A stretch of DNA of 64,000 nucleotides from DATDIC01 sp963777625 (GTDB lineage: Bacteria; Pseudomonadota; Alphaproteobacteria; Acetobacterales; Acetobacteraceae): contig CAVZRO010000006.1 in the NCBI GenBank assembly GCA_963777625.1, positions 62,001-126,000 of the forward strand, in the 5' to 3' direction. The position numbers were made by a program, and so were the translations under genes. Position 1 is the first letter of the stretch. Every line of letters begins with the position of its first letter. The notes below the pieces were generated by a model. The model had not been told where the DNA came from, ran no database searches, and worked only from the letters and a program-made list of their open reading frames with translations. Below, one piece after another: positions 16,029 to 25,894 of the stretch.

Positions 16029-17411
16029 TTATGCGAGGTCCAGGGTGGATAGTCCGCGATCGAGGATTTCGACGATGCGGTCGCACTCGGTGGAGGTGAT
16101 GACCAAGGGCGGTGACAGCGTGATGGTGTTGCCGTAGTTGCGACCGCCGCCACCGCGACCGACCAGCAGGCCGTTGTCACGGCAGAACTCCACGAGTTTC
16201 GTGATCTGTGCCGGGCCGACGGGTTGCTTGCTGGTGCGGTCTTTCACCAGTTCCACACCGAGCAGCAGGCCCTTGCCGCGGACATCGCCGACGATCTGAT
16301 GGCGCATCAGTGTGCGCAGCCCATCCAGCAGGTAGGCGCCCATTTTAGCTGAGCGATCGACGAGGCGTTCCTGCTCCATGATCTCGATGTTGCGCAGCGC
16401 GACGGCAGCCGAGACAGGGTGGCCGCCATACGTGTTGACCTGGGCGACCTGCCGGTTCTCCGCTGGGTCGCCGTAGAAGCTGTCGAACACGCTGTTTTTG
16501 ACGACGGTTGCGGCGATCGGCAGGTAGGCGCTGGAGATTCCCTTCGCCATGGCGATGATGTCAGGCGACACGTTGTAGTGCTGGTAGGCGAACATTTTGC
16601 CGGTGCGGCCGAAGCCGTTGATGACCTCGTCCACGTGAAGAAGGATGTCGTATTTGCGGCAGAGTTTTTCCACTTCGGGCAAATACTCGTCGGGCGGGAC
16701 GGCGACGCCGACGCCGCTCATGATCGGCTCGATGATGATCTCGGCCACCGACTCAGGGCCCTCGCCGAGGATCGTGGTTTCCAGGTTGTTGACGCAGGCC
16801 ATGCCGCAGTTGGGATAGGTCAGGCCAAACGGGCAGCGGTAACAATAGGGATGCGCAACATGCACGAAGTCCCCTGAGTAGGGCTGGAACTTGGCTTTGC
16901 GGTCGCCCATGCCACCAGCGTCCAGGGTGGCGAGCGTGGTGCCGTGGTAGGCGAAGTAGCGGCTGATCGTCTTGAAACGATATTCGCCGGGATATTCGTG
17001 TTTCATGTATTGGCGGGCGATCTTGAAGCCGGCCTCGTTCGCCTCGGAGCCCGAGTTGACGAAATAGGTGTGGTAGCCGCCGCCAACCAGGCCATTGATT
17101 TTTTCCGCCAGTGCCGCGGCGGGAAGGTTCATTGCAGTGTGCGGGAAGTAGGACAGTTGCCGCATCTGCTCGGCCGCGACCTCACCGAGCTCGGTTCGAC
17201 CGTAACCGATATTGACGCACCACAAGCCGGCCATGCCGTCGAGATAGCTGGTACCGTCGGCATCGAACACGGTGGCGCCCTGCCCTCCGGTGACCACCAT
17301 CTGTTTGGTCTCCAGCGCCTTGTGCTGGACGATGGGGTGCAGGACGTTGCTCAGGTCCTGGTGCACGATGGCTTCCCGCACGGCGGGGTCGGGAGAATTT
17401 GCGCGCGACAT
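16029..17411 (-). CDS. Class III PLP aminotransferase, taurine-pyruvate type
   Basis: A 460-residue omega-transaminase. Marks include YLDGMAGLWCVNIGYGR, YHTYFVNSGSEANEAGFKIARQY, HPYCYRCPFGLTYPNC, IIEPIMSGVGVAVPPDEYLP, HVDEVINGFGRTGKMFAYQ (PLP aspartate) and AMAKGISSAYLPIAATVV with the Schiff-base lysine. The YCYRCPFG and SSAYLPIAATVV stretches are those of taurine:pyruvate aminotransferases, so it may convert taurine to sulfoacetaldehyde; a general beta-alanine or diamine pyruvate aminotransferase cannot be excluded. No sulfoacetaldehyde acetyltransferase lies beside it, which weakens the taurine reading. Confidence 0.85.
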   Translation of the reverse strand: MSRANSPDPAVREAIVHQDLSNVLHPIVQHKALETKQMVVTGGQGATVFDADGTSYLDGMAGLWCVNIGYGRTELGEVAAEQMRQLSYFPHTAMNLPAAALAEKINGLVGGGYHTYFVNSGSEANEAGFKIARQYMKHEYPGEYRFKTISRYFAYHGTTLATLDAGGMGDRKAKFQPYSGDFVHVAHPYCYRCPFGLTYPNCGMACVNNLETTILGEGPESVAEIIIEPIMSGVGVAVPPDEYLPEVEKLCRKYDILLHVDEVINGFGRTGKMFAYQHYNVSPDIIAMAKGISSAYLPIAATVVKNSVFDSFYGDPAENRQVAQVNTYGGHPVSAAVALRNIEIMEQERLVDRSAKMGAYLLDGLRTLMRHQIVGDVRGKGLLLGVELVKDRTSKQPVGPAQITKLVEFCRDNGLLVGRGGGGRNYGNTITLSPPLVITSTECDRIVEILDRGLSTLDLA

Positions 17412-17573
17412 GCTTTCCTCTTTCTTCCTCGGTCGGTTCCACGGATAGCGACTCTGTCTCGATCTGCCGGTTCACCCCACGCGTTCCGATCGGCGATGGC
17501 GTGCGCTAGCTGATGGGTCACCGGACGCTCGGCGGCATCCGTGACCGTGAAGCTTTAAGCGCCATAAGTCTGC

Positions 17574-17601
17574 TTGGCAACGGACCGCGCCGCATGATAG
17601 T
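17574..17601 (+). promoter_or_regulatory. Possible sigma-70-type promoter for the ACT/cio genes
   Basis: TTGGCA (17574-17579) is followed, after 16 bases, by GATAGT (17596-17601), a fair match to the -35/-10 pair. It stands about 105 bases upstream of the ATG at 17707. No activator site is evident. Support is by sequence likeness alone. Confidence 0.35.
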
Positions 17602-17706
17602 GTGCAGCATGCTTACCGGACGCAACGGAACGCGAATTATCCTCCCGGCTGCCTGAGCAGCCGGGACACCAGTGTTCGCCGTTTTTCCGCTCCGGAGCTA
17701 TTTGCC

Positions 17707-17997
17707 ATGCAAGCCGATTGCGCCGCCGTCGAGCGGCCTTACGTACCCGTCCGTTTCATGCTGGACGCCGATGCCGATCCGGGGTTGCTGCCCCGGCTGT
17801 TGCAGCCATTCGCCAAACGCGACCTGGTGCCGGACCGGATGTGGTCGCACCGCAACGGCTCGGTCGTGCATGTCGAGATCGCCGTAGCGGCGATGCCGGG
17901 CGATATAATTCACCTGATCGAGGGTAATCTGCGCCAGGTGGTTGGCGTCCGCAGCGTAACTCAGCTACGCTCCGATACAATGCGGCACGCGGCCTGA
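17707..17997 (+). CDS. Small ACT-domain-like protein
   Basis: A 96-residue protein reading YVPVRFMLDADADPGLLPRLLQPFAKRDLVPDRMWSHRNGSVVHVEIAVAAMPGDIIHLIEGNLRQVVGVRSVTQL. That is the beta-alpha-beta-beta-alpha-beta ACT fold seen in small regulatory subunits such as acetolactate synthase IlvM. No ilvB-like large subunit is adjacent. It lies about 70 bases upstream of cioA and reads the same way. A regulatory role sensing an amino acid is inference from the fold. ATG 17707 is preferred over longer in-frame starts because the extra residues look non-coding. Confidence 0.65.
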   Translation: MQADCAAVERPYVPVRFMLDADADPGLLPRLLQPFAKRDLVPDRMWSHRNGSVVHVEIAVAAMPGDIIHLIEGNLRQVVGVRSVTQLRSDTMRHAA

Positions 17998-18067
17998 ACG
18001 CCTAACCCGACCGAGATGGAGCGGTCGGCCGGCCCCAGGCCGGGCCGCAGTGGCGACGGAGTGTTCC

Positions 18068-19493
18068 GTGGCGGACGCAATCATTCTGGCCCGGGCGCAG
18101 TTCGCGTTCACGCTCGGCTTCCATATCGTGCTGCCGGCCTTCACGATCGGGCTGGCAAGCTACCTGATGGTGCTGGAGGCGCTGTGGTTGAGTACGCGCC
18201 GCCAAGTCTATCTGGACGTATTTCAGTACCTGGCTGCGCATCTTCTCCATCGTCTTCGGCATGGGCGTGGTTTCCGGCGTGGTGATGTCGTACGAGTTCG
18301 GCACCAACTGGGGACAGTTCGCGGACAAGGCTGGCCCGATCATCGGACCGTTGATGGGCTACGAGGTTCTGACCGCGTTCTTTCTGGAGGCGGGGTTCCT
18401 CGGTGTCATGTTGTTCGGCATGCAGCGGGTCGGCCCGCGGCTGCACTTCGTCGCCACATGCTTTGTCGCCCTCGGCACCCTGATCAGCGCGTTCTGGATC
18501 CTGGCGGCGAATTCCTGGATGCAGACACCGGTCGGCTACAGCATGACGCCGGATGGGCGGTTCGTACCGACCGACTGGTGGGCGATTATCTTCAATCCGT
18601 CGTTCCCCTACCGCTTGGTGCACATGGTGCTGGCCGGCTACCTGTCGACCGCGTTCGCGGTGGGCGCGGTGGGCGCGTGGCATCTGTTGCGCGACCGGCA
18701 GAGCCAGGGGGCACGGGTGATGTTCTCCATGGCGATGTGGATGGCCGCCATCGTTGCGCCGATCCAGATTGTCGCCGGCGATCAGCACGGGCTGAACACG
18801 GGCGAGTACCAGCCGGCAAAGGTGGCTGCGCTCGAGGGTGACTTCGACACGCGTCCGGGCACGCCGCTGATCCTGTTCGGCATGCCGAACATGCAGGAGG
18901 CGCGCACCAACTGGGAGGTGTCGATTCCGCATCTCGGGGCGCTGATCCTGACCCATACATGGAACGGCGCGGTGAAAGGGTTGAAGTCGTTTCCGCGGCA
19001 GGACTGGCCGCCGGCGCCTTATGTGTTCTGGTCGTTTCGCGTGATGGTCGGGCTGGGGCTGCTGATGGTGGCAATCGGGTGGTGGAGCCTGGTGGAGCGA
19101 TTCCGCCACCGGCTTTATGACAACACGCTGCTGTTGTGGGCCGCCGTGGCGATGGCACCTGCCGGTTTTATCGCGGTCCTCGCCGGTTGGACGACAACGG
19201 AGGTGGGTCGCCAGCCATTCACGGTCTATGGGCTGCTGCGCACCGCGGACAGCGCGTCGCCGATCGGCTTGCCGGGCGTGGCGACGTCGCTGGTGGCATT
19301 CGTGGTGGTGTATTTCATCGTGTTTGGCGCTGGTTTCACCTATGTCCTGCATCTGATGCAGCGTCCGCCGACCGTCGGCGAGCCTGGGCCGGAGAAGGGC
19401 CTGCCAGTGCGCAGCGCCGGTATCACTCCGGCCCCTTCACTGCTCGATCAGTCACCGGAACATCCTGTCGCCGGCCCGGCCGGAGGGGGATAG
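18068..19493 (+). CDS. cioA: Cyanide-insensitive (bd-type) quinol oxidase subunit I, frameshifted
   Basis: Subunit I of a cytochrome bd-type terminal oxidase, an inner-membrane quinol oxidase reducing O2. N-terminal ILARAQFAFTLGFHIVLPAFTIGLASYL carries the heme ligand histidine. Later come MSYEFGTNWGQF, AGDQHGLNTGEYQPAKVAALEGDF and GWTTTEVGRQPFTVYGLLRT. The periplasmic Q-loop is short, the CioA class. The frame breaks at 18229-18230: one extra C turns the expected VFQYWLRIFSIVFGMG into VFQYLAAHLLHRL. Both halves are otherwise intact. GTG 18068 has GGAG about eight bases upstream. cioB starts four bases after the stop. Confidence 0.9.
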
Positions 19494-19497
19494 CGGA

Positions 19498-20508
19498 ATG
19501 GCGCACTGGCTTCCGATCGTGTGGGCCGGGCTGATCGCCTTCGCGGTGCTTGCCTACGTGCTGCTGGACGGCTTCGACCTTGGCATCGGCATTTTGTTCG
19601 CGGTGGAGCATCGGGAACAGAACCGCGACCTGATGGTCAACACGGTCGCGCCGATCTGGGACGGCAACGAGACCTGGCTGGTGCTGGGCGGCGGGGGATT
19701 GTTCGCGATGTTTCCACTGGCTTATGCGGTCGTGATGCCAGCGTTTTATCCGACCATCATCGGGATGCTGCTGGCGCTGGTGTTTCGCGGGGTGGCGTTC
19801 GAGTTCCGCTTTCGCGCAGTTACCCCGCGCGGGAAGCTGTGGTGGGACCGCGCTTTCATGCTGGGATCCGGCGTGGCGGCATTGTGCCAGGGGCTGACGC
19901 TGGGTGGCCTGATCCAGGGCGTGCATGTGGAAAATCGCGTGTATGCGGGTGGATGGTTCGATTGGCTGACCGGGTTTACCGTGCTGTGCGGGTTGGCGGT
20001 GGTGATCGGGTACGCGCTGCTGGGAGCGTGCTGGCTGATCTGGCGCACCGAGGGCCAGTTGCAGCGCGCGGCGCGGCGGCATGCGCGCACGCTTGCGCTG
20101 GCGGTGCTAGCGTTGATCGTCGTGGTCAGCCTGTGGACGCCGATGCTGAACCCGACGTTCCATCACCGCTGGTTCGAGTTTCCGGGCCTGCTGCTGACCG
20201 CGCCCGTACCGATCCTGGTGGCGCTGACGGCATGGGCGTTCTGGCGCGGGCTGCAACTGCGGCACGACAAGACCCCGTTTCTGTGCGGGCAGGCGATATT
20301 CGTGCTGTGCTACGTCGGCCTGGGGATCAGCTTCTGGCCGATCATGGTGCCACCCTCCATCTCGATATGGGATGCGGCGGCGCCCCCCTCGTCTCAGTTG
20401 TTTCTGCTGGTCGGCGCGGTGATCCTGATACCGATCATACTTTGCTACACGAGTTTTGCGTATTGGGTGTTCCGCGGCAAAGTTCGGGCCGGGGAGCATT
20501 ATCATTGA
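19498..20508 (+). CDS. cioB: Cyanide-insensitive quinol oxidase subunit II
   Basis: A 336-residue multi-pass protein of the CydB/CioB family: LAYVLLDGFDLGIGILF, then APIWDGNETWLVLGGGGLFAMFPLAYAVVMPAFY and LVFRGVAFEFRFR, with FWPIMVPPSISIWDAAAPPSSQLFLLVG near the end. It forms the dimer with CioA. It follows cioA by four bases and overlaps the tiny DUF2474 gene (TGATG). Confidence 0.95.
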   Translation: MAHWLPIVWAGLIAFAVLAYVLLDGFDLGIGILFAVEHREQNRDLMVNTVAPIWDGNETWLVLGGGGLFAMFPLAYAVVMPAFYPTIIGMLLALVFRGVAFEFRFRAVTPRGKLWWDRAFMLGSGVAALCQGLTLGGLIQGVHVENRVYAGGWFDWLTGFTVLCGLAVVIGYALLGACWLIWRTEGQLQRAARRHARTLALAVLALIVVVSLWTPMLNPTFHHRWFEFPGLLLTAPVPILVALTAWAFWRGLQLRHDKTPFLCGQAIFVLCYVGLGISFWPIMVPPSISIWDAAAPPSSQLFLLVGAVILIPIILCYTSFAYWVFRGKVRAGEHYH

Positions 20509-20603
20509 TGATGCGCCGGCTGCTGTGGTTCGCGGTGCTGTATGCCGGAGGTGTCGCCGCGGTGGGCGTGGTTGCGTTCGGGGTACGGCTGGTGATCGGA
20601 TGA
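20508..20603 (+). CDS. DUF2474 small membrane protein of the bd oxidase operon
   Basis: A 31-residue single-helix protein, MMRRLLWFAVLYAGGVAAVGVV..., with two arginines in front of one transmembrane segment and a short polar end. DUF2474 proteins of this size follow cydB/cioB in many proteobacteria and are analogous in position and shape to CydX, the third subunit needed for oxidase stability. Its ATG overlaps the cioB stop by one base, so it is surely co-translated. A second ATG three bases later is an equally good start. Confidence 0.8.
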   Translation: MMRRLLWFAVLYAGGVAAVGVVAFGVRLVIG

Positions 20604-20677
20604 GGGTGGCCGACCGGCGATAATTTGCTCCCTGCACAAGCCCGACATACGCTCCGGACCCGGAAAGGGCCGGCGAA

Positions 20678-21937
20678 ATGACAGGGGAAAAGAAACGGGT
20701 TGCGGTGATCGGGGCGGGCATGGTGGGCATCGCCGCCGCGAGCTGGCTATTGCGGGACGGGCATGCGGTGACGGTCATTGATCCGGAGGCGCCCGGGTCC
20801 GGTGCGTCGTTCGGGAATGCCGGGTGCTTCAATCCGTCTTCCGTGGTGCCGGTCGCGGCGCCCGGCACGCTGAAGAAGGTTCCGGGCTATCTTGCCGATC
20901 CGCTGGGCCCGCTGCGCATCCGCTGGAGCTATCTGCCGGCGCTGACGCCCTGGCTGATACGGTTCATCCAGGCCGGCACGACGGAGCGGATCGACGCGCA
21001 GGCACGCGCGCTGCGGCCTCTGCTGGCGCCATGCCTGGGTACCGTCATGGAGCTTGCGCGCAATGCCAGCGCCGAATCGCTGGTGGCGCGGAACGGCATC
21101 CTGATCGGGTATCGCACGGAAGCATCCTGGGAGGGCGACCACAGGGCCTGGGACATTCGCCGGCGGAATGGTATCAAGTGGGAAGAGCTGGATGCCGATG
21201 AGCTGCGTCAGTTCGACCCCAACCTGTCGCGCGACTTCATCCGCGGCAAGCTGGTACCGGGGAATGGCCATAGCCTCGATCCGGGGGGGTTCGTCGCCGC
21301 GCTGGCGGAGGCGTTTCGACGCGATGGCGGAGAGGTTTTGCGCCGTCGCGCGACGGGGTTCCGACTGGACGGAACCAGCCTCCGTGGTGTGCAGACGCCG
21401 GAGGGAGAGGTGCCGGCGGATGCCGCGGTGATCGCCGCCGGTGCGTATTCGCGCGACCTGGCCGCATTGGTCGGCGATCGCGTCCCGCTGGAGACGGAGC
21501 GCGGCTATCACCTGATGCTGCGCGACCCGGAAGCGATGCCTCGCGTGCCGACGACAGACACCGAGGGGCATTTCGTGGCGACGCCGATGGCGGGCGGGCT
21601 GCGGTTCGCCGGTACGGTGGAGCTTGCCGGATTGAAGGCAGCGCCCGACTGGCGGCGTGCGCGCATCCTGCTGCGTCTGGGCAGCAAGATGCTGCCGGCG
21701 CTGAAGGATGCTTACGACGAGAGTCGGTTTTCCGTGTGGATGGGGCATCGGCCGAGCCTACCGGATTCGTTGCCGGTGATCGGGCGTTCGTCAGGCTGCG
21801 CGGATGTGTTCCATGCGTTTGGGCACGGCCATGTGGGGATGACCGGCGGCCCGTATACCGGCAAGATCATCGCTGCGCTGATCGGCGGACGTGCGGCGCC
21901 GATCGACATCGAGCCGTTCCGGCCGGATCGTTTCTGA
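20678..21937 (+). CDS. D-amino-acid dehydrogenase-like FAD oxidoreductase
   Basis: A 419-residue DAO-fold flavoprotein: RVAVIGAGMVGIAAASWLLRDGHAVTVID binds FAD. GSGASFGNAGCFNPSSVVPVAAPG is the DadA-type second motif. The C-terminus ends MGHRPSLPDSLPVIG...GHGHVGMTGGPYTGKIIAALI. DadA oxidises D-amino acids to keto acids, passing electrons to the membrane quinone pool. The next three genes form a polar amino acid ABC importer without an ATPase, so uptake plus oxidation of a D-amino acid is a reasonable inference. AGGGGA-like ribosome site just before ATG 20678. Confidence 0.85.
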   Translation: MTGEKKRVAVIGAGMVGIAAASWLLRDGHAVTVIDPEAPGSGASFGNAGCFNPSSVVPVAAPGTLKKVPGYLADPLGPLRIRWSYLPALTPWLIRFIQAGTTERIDAQARALRPLLAPCLGTVMELARNASAESLVARNGILIGYRTEASWEGDHRAWDIRRRNGIKWEELDADELRQFDPNLSRDFIRGKLVPGNGHSLDPGGFVAALAEAFRRDGGEVLRRRATGFRLDGTSLRGVQTPEGEVPADAAVIAAGAYSRDLAALVGDRVPLETERGYHLMLRDPEAMPRVPTTDTEGHFVATPMAGGLRFAGTVELAGLKAAPDWRRARILLRLGSKMLPALKDAYDESRFSVWMGHRPSLPDSLPVIGRSSGCADVFHAFGHGHVGMTGGPYTGKIIAALIGGRAAPIDIEPFRPDRF

Positions 21938-21958
21938 TCGAACGACAGGGGGAAAGCA

Positions 21959-22867
21959 ATGAAACGGGATTCCATGATGCCGGGTCGCCGGCGATGGCTG
22001 GCCGGTGCGGCGGCATTCGGTGGCACGGCGTTGGCGGCTCCGGCGATTGCGCGAGCCGCCGATTGCACGGAAGACACGCTTGACCACATCGCGAAAGCCG
22101 GCGTGTTCAATCTCGGCGTGCGTGACGCCACGCCGCCCTATGGGTTCAAGGATGCAGACGGGCATTATGTCGGGTTCGCGACCGAGATTGCCGAGCGCAT
22201 CCATGCGGCCGTGAATCAGCAACTCGGCGGCAAGATCGGCATCAAGATGATACCGGTCACCGGGCAGACGCGGATGCCGCTGCTGCAGAATGGCACGATC
22301 GACATGGAAGCGGGCGCGACGGTGATCACGCAGCAGCGCACGCAGGTGGTGGATTTCGTGCTGCCGCATTTTCTTACCTCGACCGAGGTGCTGGTGCCGA
22401 TCGACAGCCCGATCCACAAGCTGGCCGACCTGGCCGGCAAGCGGATCGGCGTGCCGCAGGGCGGGCTGGAGGAGCCGGCGTATCGCGCGCTGAACGCGAA
22501 AGGGACGTTGTCGCCGCCGGTGCGGATCATCGGGTTCCCCGATCACCCGCAGGGGTTCACCGCGCTGCAGACGGGCTCGATCGACGGCTACAGCTCGGAT
22601 GGGCCGATCCTGTATGGCTACGGCAACGACAAGACCAAGTGGCGGGTGGTGGATATCGGGATCAACACATTCCTGCAGGCATTTCCGATCCGGCCGGAAA
22701 GTTCCAAATTCAAGCGGATTGCCGACGTCACGATCGCGCAGCTTTGCGCTTCGGGCGGGTGGGACAAGTTGTATCAGAAATATTTCGGTCCGGACAGCAA
22801 GACGCCGTTCCCGATGACCGACGCGCTGAAGACATTGGTGGTGATGAATTCCTGGCCGCCGCAGTAG
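21959..22867 (+). CDS. Amino acid ABC transporter substrate-binding protein (Tat-exported)
   Basis: A 302-residue family 3 periplasmic binding protein. The N-terminus has a twin-arginine signal (GRRRWLAGAAAFGGTALAAPAIARA). Next come LGVRDATPPYGFKDADGHYVGFATEIAERI and GTIDMEAGATVITQQRTQVVDF, the usual ligand-lobe motifs. It starts 21 bases after the dehydrogenase stop and is followed by two permeases, so it feeds that importer. The specific ligand is not readable from sequence. Confidence 0.9.
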   Translation: MKRDSMMPGRRRWLAGAAAFGGTALAAPAIARAADCTEDTLDHIAKAGVFNLGVRDATPPYGFKDADGHYVGFATEIAERIHAAVNQQLGGKIGIKMIPVTGQTRMPLLQNGTIDMEAGATVITQQRTQVVDFVLPHFLTSTEVLVPIDSPIHKLADLAGKRIGVPQGGLEEPAYRALNAKGTLSPPVRIIGFPDHPQGFTALQTGSIDGYSSDGPILYGYGNDKTKWRVVDIGINTFLQAFPIRPESSKFKRIADVTIAQLCASGGWDKLYQKYFGPDSKTPFPMTDALKTLVVMNSWPPQ

Positions 22868-22871
22868 CGGG

Positions 22872-23591
22872 GTGTTCAGCGGGCTGGACTGGTCGATCCT
22901 GTGGCGACCGCCGTTCGGCGCGCAACTGCGCGATGCGATCCTGCTGACGACGGAGATTGCGTTCTACGCCTGGGTCGGGGCGCTGGTGATCGGTATAGTG
23001 GTCGGCATCGCGCGTGAGGCACCCGCAGCTCCGGTGCGCGCGCTGGCGACCGCGCATGTGGAGCTGTTCCGCAACATCCCCGTGCTGGTGCAGTTGTTCT
23101 TCGTATATTACGTGCTGCCGCGCCTGCTGCCGCCGGCGGAGCGTCATGCGCTGTTCGAGCTTGGGTGGGAGATGTGGAGCGCGGTGCTGACGCTGGCGCT
23201 GTACAGCTCGGCGAAGATTGCCGAGCACGTGCGCGCCGGGCTGAACGCGGTGGGCGGCGGCATCCGGATGGCGGCACGTTCCACCGGCCTGAGCTGGGGG
23301 CAAACACAGCGTTTCGTGGTGCTGCCGCTGCTGCTGCGGGTGATCGCGCCGAGCCTGACGTCGGAGTTCGTGACCATCTTCAAGGGTTCGTCGCTGGCGA
23401 TGATGGTGGGGGTGCCGGAGACCGCCTATGTCACGCAGCAGCTCGGCACCGAGACGTTCCATTGGGTGGAGTCGAACACGCTGGGTACCGGCGTGTATTT
23501 GGTGTGCGCCTGGTTGATTGCCGGGCTGATGGGCGTGATCGAGCGGCGCACGCGCGTGCCGGGTCTGATCGGACGCGCGGCACGGGGATGA
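22872..23591 (+). CDS. Amino acid ABC transporter permease (HisQ/GlnP type)
   Basis: A 239-residue inner-membrane protein with four or five helices and the HisM/HisQ pattern ELFRNIPVLVQLFFVYYVLP near the N-terminus and SSAKIAEHVRAGLNAVGGGIRMAARSTGLSWGQTQRFVVLPLLLR as the EAA loop that contacts the ATPase. GTG start at 22872, four bases after the binding-protein stop. The stop overlaps the second permease (ATGA). Confidence 0.88.
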   Translation: MFSGLDWSILWRPPFGAQLRDAILLTTEIAFYAWVGALVIGIVVGIAREAPAAPVRALATAHVELFRNIPVLVQLFFVYYVLPRLLPPAERHALFELGWEMWSAVLTLALYSSAKIAEHVRAGLNAVGGGIRMAARSTGLSWGQTQRFVVLPLLLRVIAPSLTSEFVTIFKGSSLAMMVGVPETAYVTQQLGTETFHWVESNTLGTGVYLVCAWLIAGLMGVIERRTRVPGLIGRAARG

Positions 23592-24244
23592 GCGTGCTGT
23601 CCACATTGGCTGCGCTGCTGGTTCCGCTGGTCAGGATCAATCTGATCATGACACTGACGGCGATTGCGATTGCATTGCCGGTATCCTGCCTGGTCGCGGC
23701 GGCCCGGCTGTCACCATGGCGCGCGGTGCACGCGCCGGTGACCGCCTACGTGAACGTGCTGCGGTCCAGCCCGCTGGTGATGATCATGTTCTGGGCATAC
23801 ACGATCGGCCCGATGGTGACCGGCCATCCAAATTCGGCCTATGCGTCGGCGCTGGTGGCATTGGCAGCGTTTGAAATTGCCTATTTCGCCGAGATCGTGC
23901 GCGCCGGCCTGCAATCGGTGCCGATCGGCCAGCTTGATGCGGCGTTGGCCAGCGGGCTGGATTCCCGGCAGGCGATGTTGCTGGTCCTGTTGCCGCAGGC
24001 GCTGCGCCGGATGCTGCCGTCGCTGCTGACGCAAAGCCTGATCGCGTTTCAGGATTCCACCATCGCCAGCGTGATCAGCGTGCCGGATGTGATGCAGATG
24101 ACGAACGTGATCAACGCGCGAGAGCAGGACCCGGTGCTGCTGTACGCGATGCTGGCGGGGTTGTTTTTCGTCATCTGCTATGCGCTGAGCCAGACGATCC
24201 GGCTGCTGGAGAGTCGCACCCGCCAGCGGATGGCGCTGGCATAG
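23588..24244 (+). CDS. Amino acid ABC transporter permease, second subunit
   Basis: A 218-residue HisM-like permease: VLRSSPLVMIMFWAYTIGPMV, then EIAYFAEIVRAGLQSVPIGQLDAALASGLDSRQAMLLVLLPQALRRMLPSLLTQ (EAA loop) and DSTIASVISVPDVM. ATG 23588 overlaps the previous stop by four bases. No ATP-binding subunit follows: the next DNA is repeats, then the uracil operon. The ATPase must be encoded elsewhere or shared. Confidence 0.88.
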   Translation: MSVLSTLAALLVPLVRINLIMTLTAIAIALPVSCLVAAARLSPWRAVHAPVTAYVNVLRSSPLVMIMFWAYTIGPMVTGHPNSAYASALVALAAFEIAYFAEIVRAGLQSVPIGQLDAALASGLDSRQAMLLVLLPQALRRMLPSLLTQSLIAFQDSTIASVISVPDVMQMTNVINAREQDPVLLYAMLAGLFFVICYALSQTIRLLESRTRQRMALA

Positions 24245-24273
24245 GGCGCGCGATTTGCACGGACTGTCGGTGG

Positions 24274-24363
24274 ATTCCCGCTTTCCGCGGGAATGACGGG
24301 GTGGCGCGGGAATGACGGGGAAAGGGAATGACGGGGAGTGGGAATGACGGCGAAGGGGAATGG
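24274..24363. repeat. Hairpin followed by degenerate tandem half-sites (ATGACG class)
   Basis: ATTCCCGC (24274-24281) and GCGGGAAT (24287-24294) form a perfect 8-bp stem with a TTTCC loop, followed by GACGGGG. The right arm and flank, GGGAATGACGGGG, are then repeated with drift at about 24307, 24324, 24340 and 24356. The rest of the 325-base gap (24364-24569) up to the next gene has no gene or clear terminator that I can see. Confidence 0.8.
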
Positions 24364-24569
24364 GTCTGCTTTCGGGGTGGTTGGTTTCAGACCGATTGTC
24401 GAACTCTTTCATCCTCCCGGGCGTATTGTCGCCGTGACGCAGTATGGAAGGTCCCGTGCGATCATGGGTGCGAAATTGGCACCCGGTCGGCGAAAAGCTG
24501 GACCCAGGCGCTGCGCCTCCGTTAGGGTCCGGCCGCGCGGATGCCCGGACGAAAAGGAGATCGCGATCG

Positions 24570-25889
<1,320 letters not shown>

Positions 25890-25894
25890 TCGCT

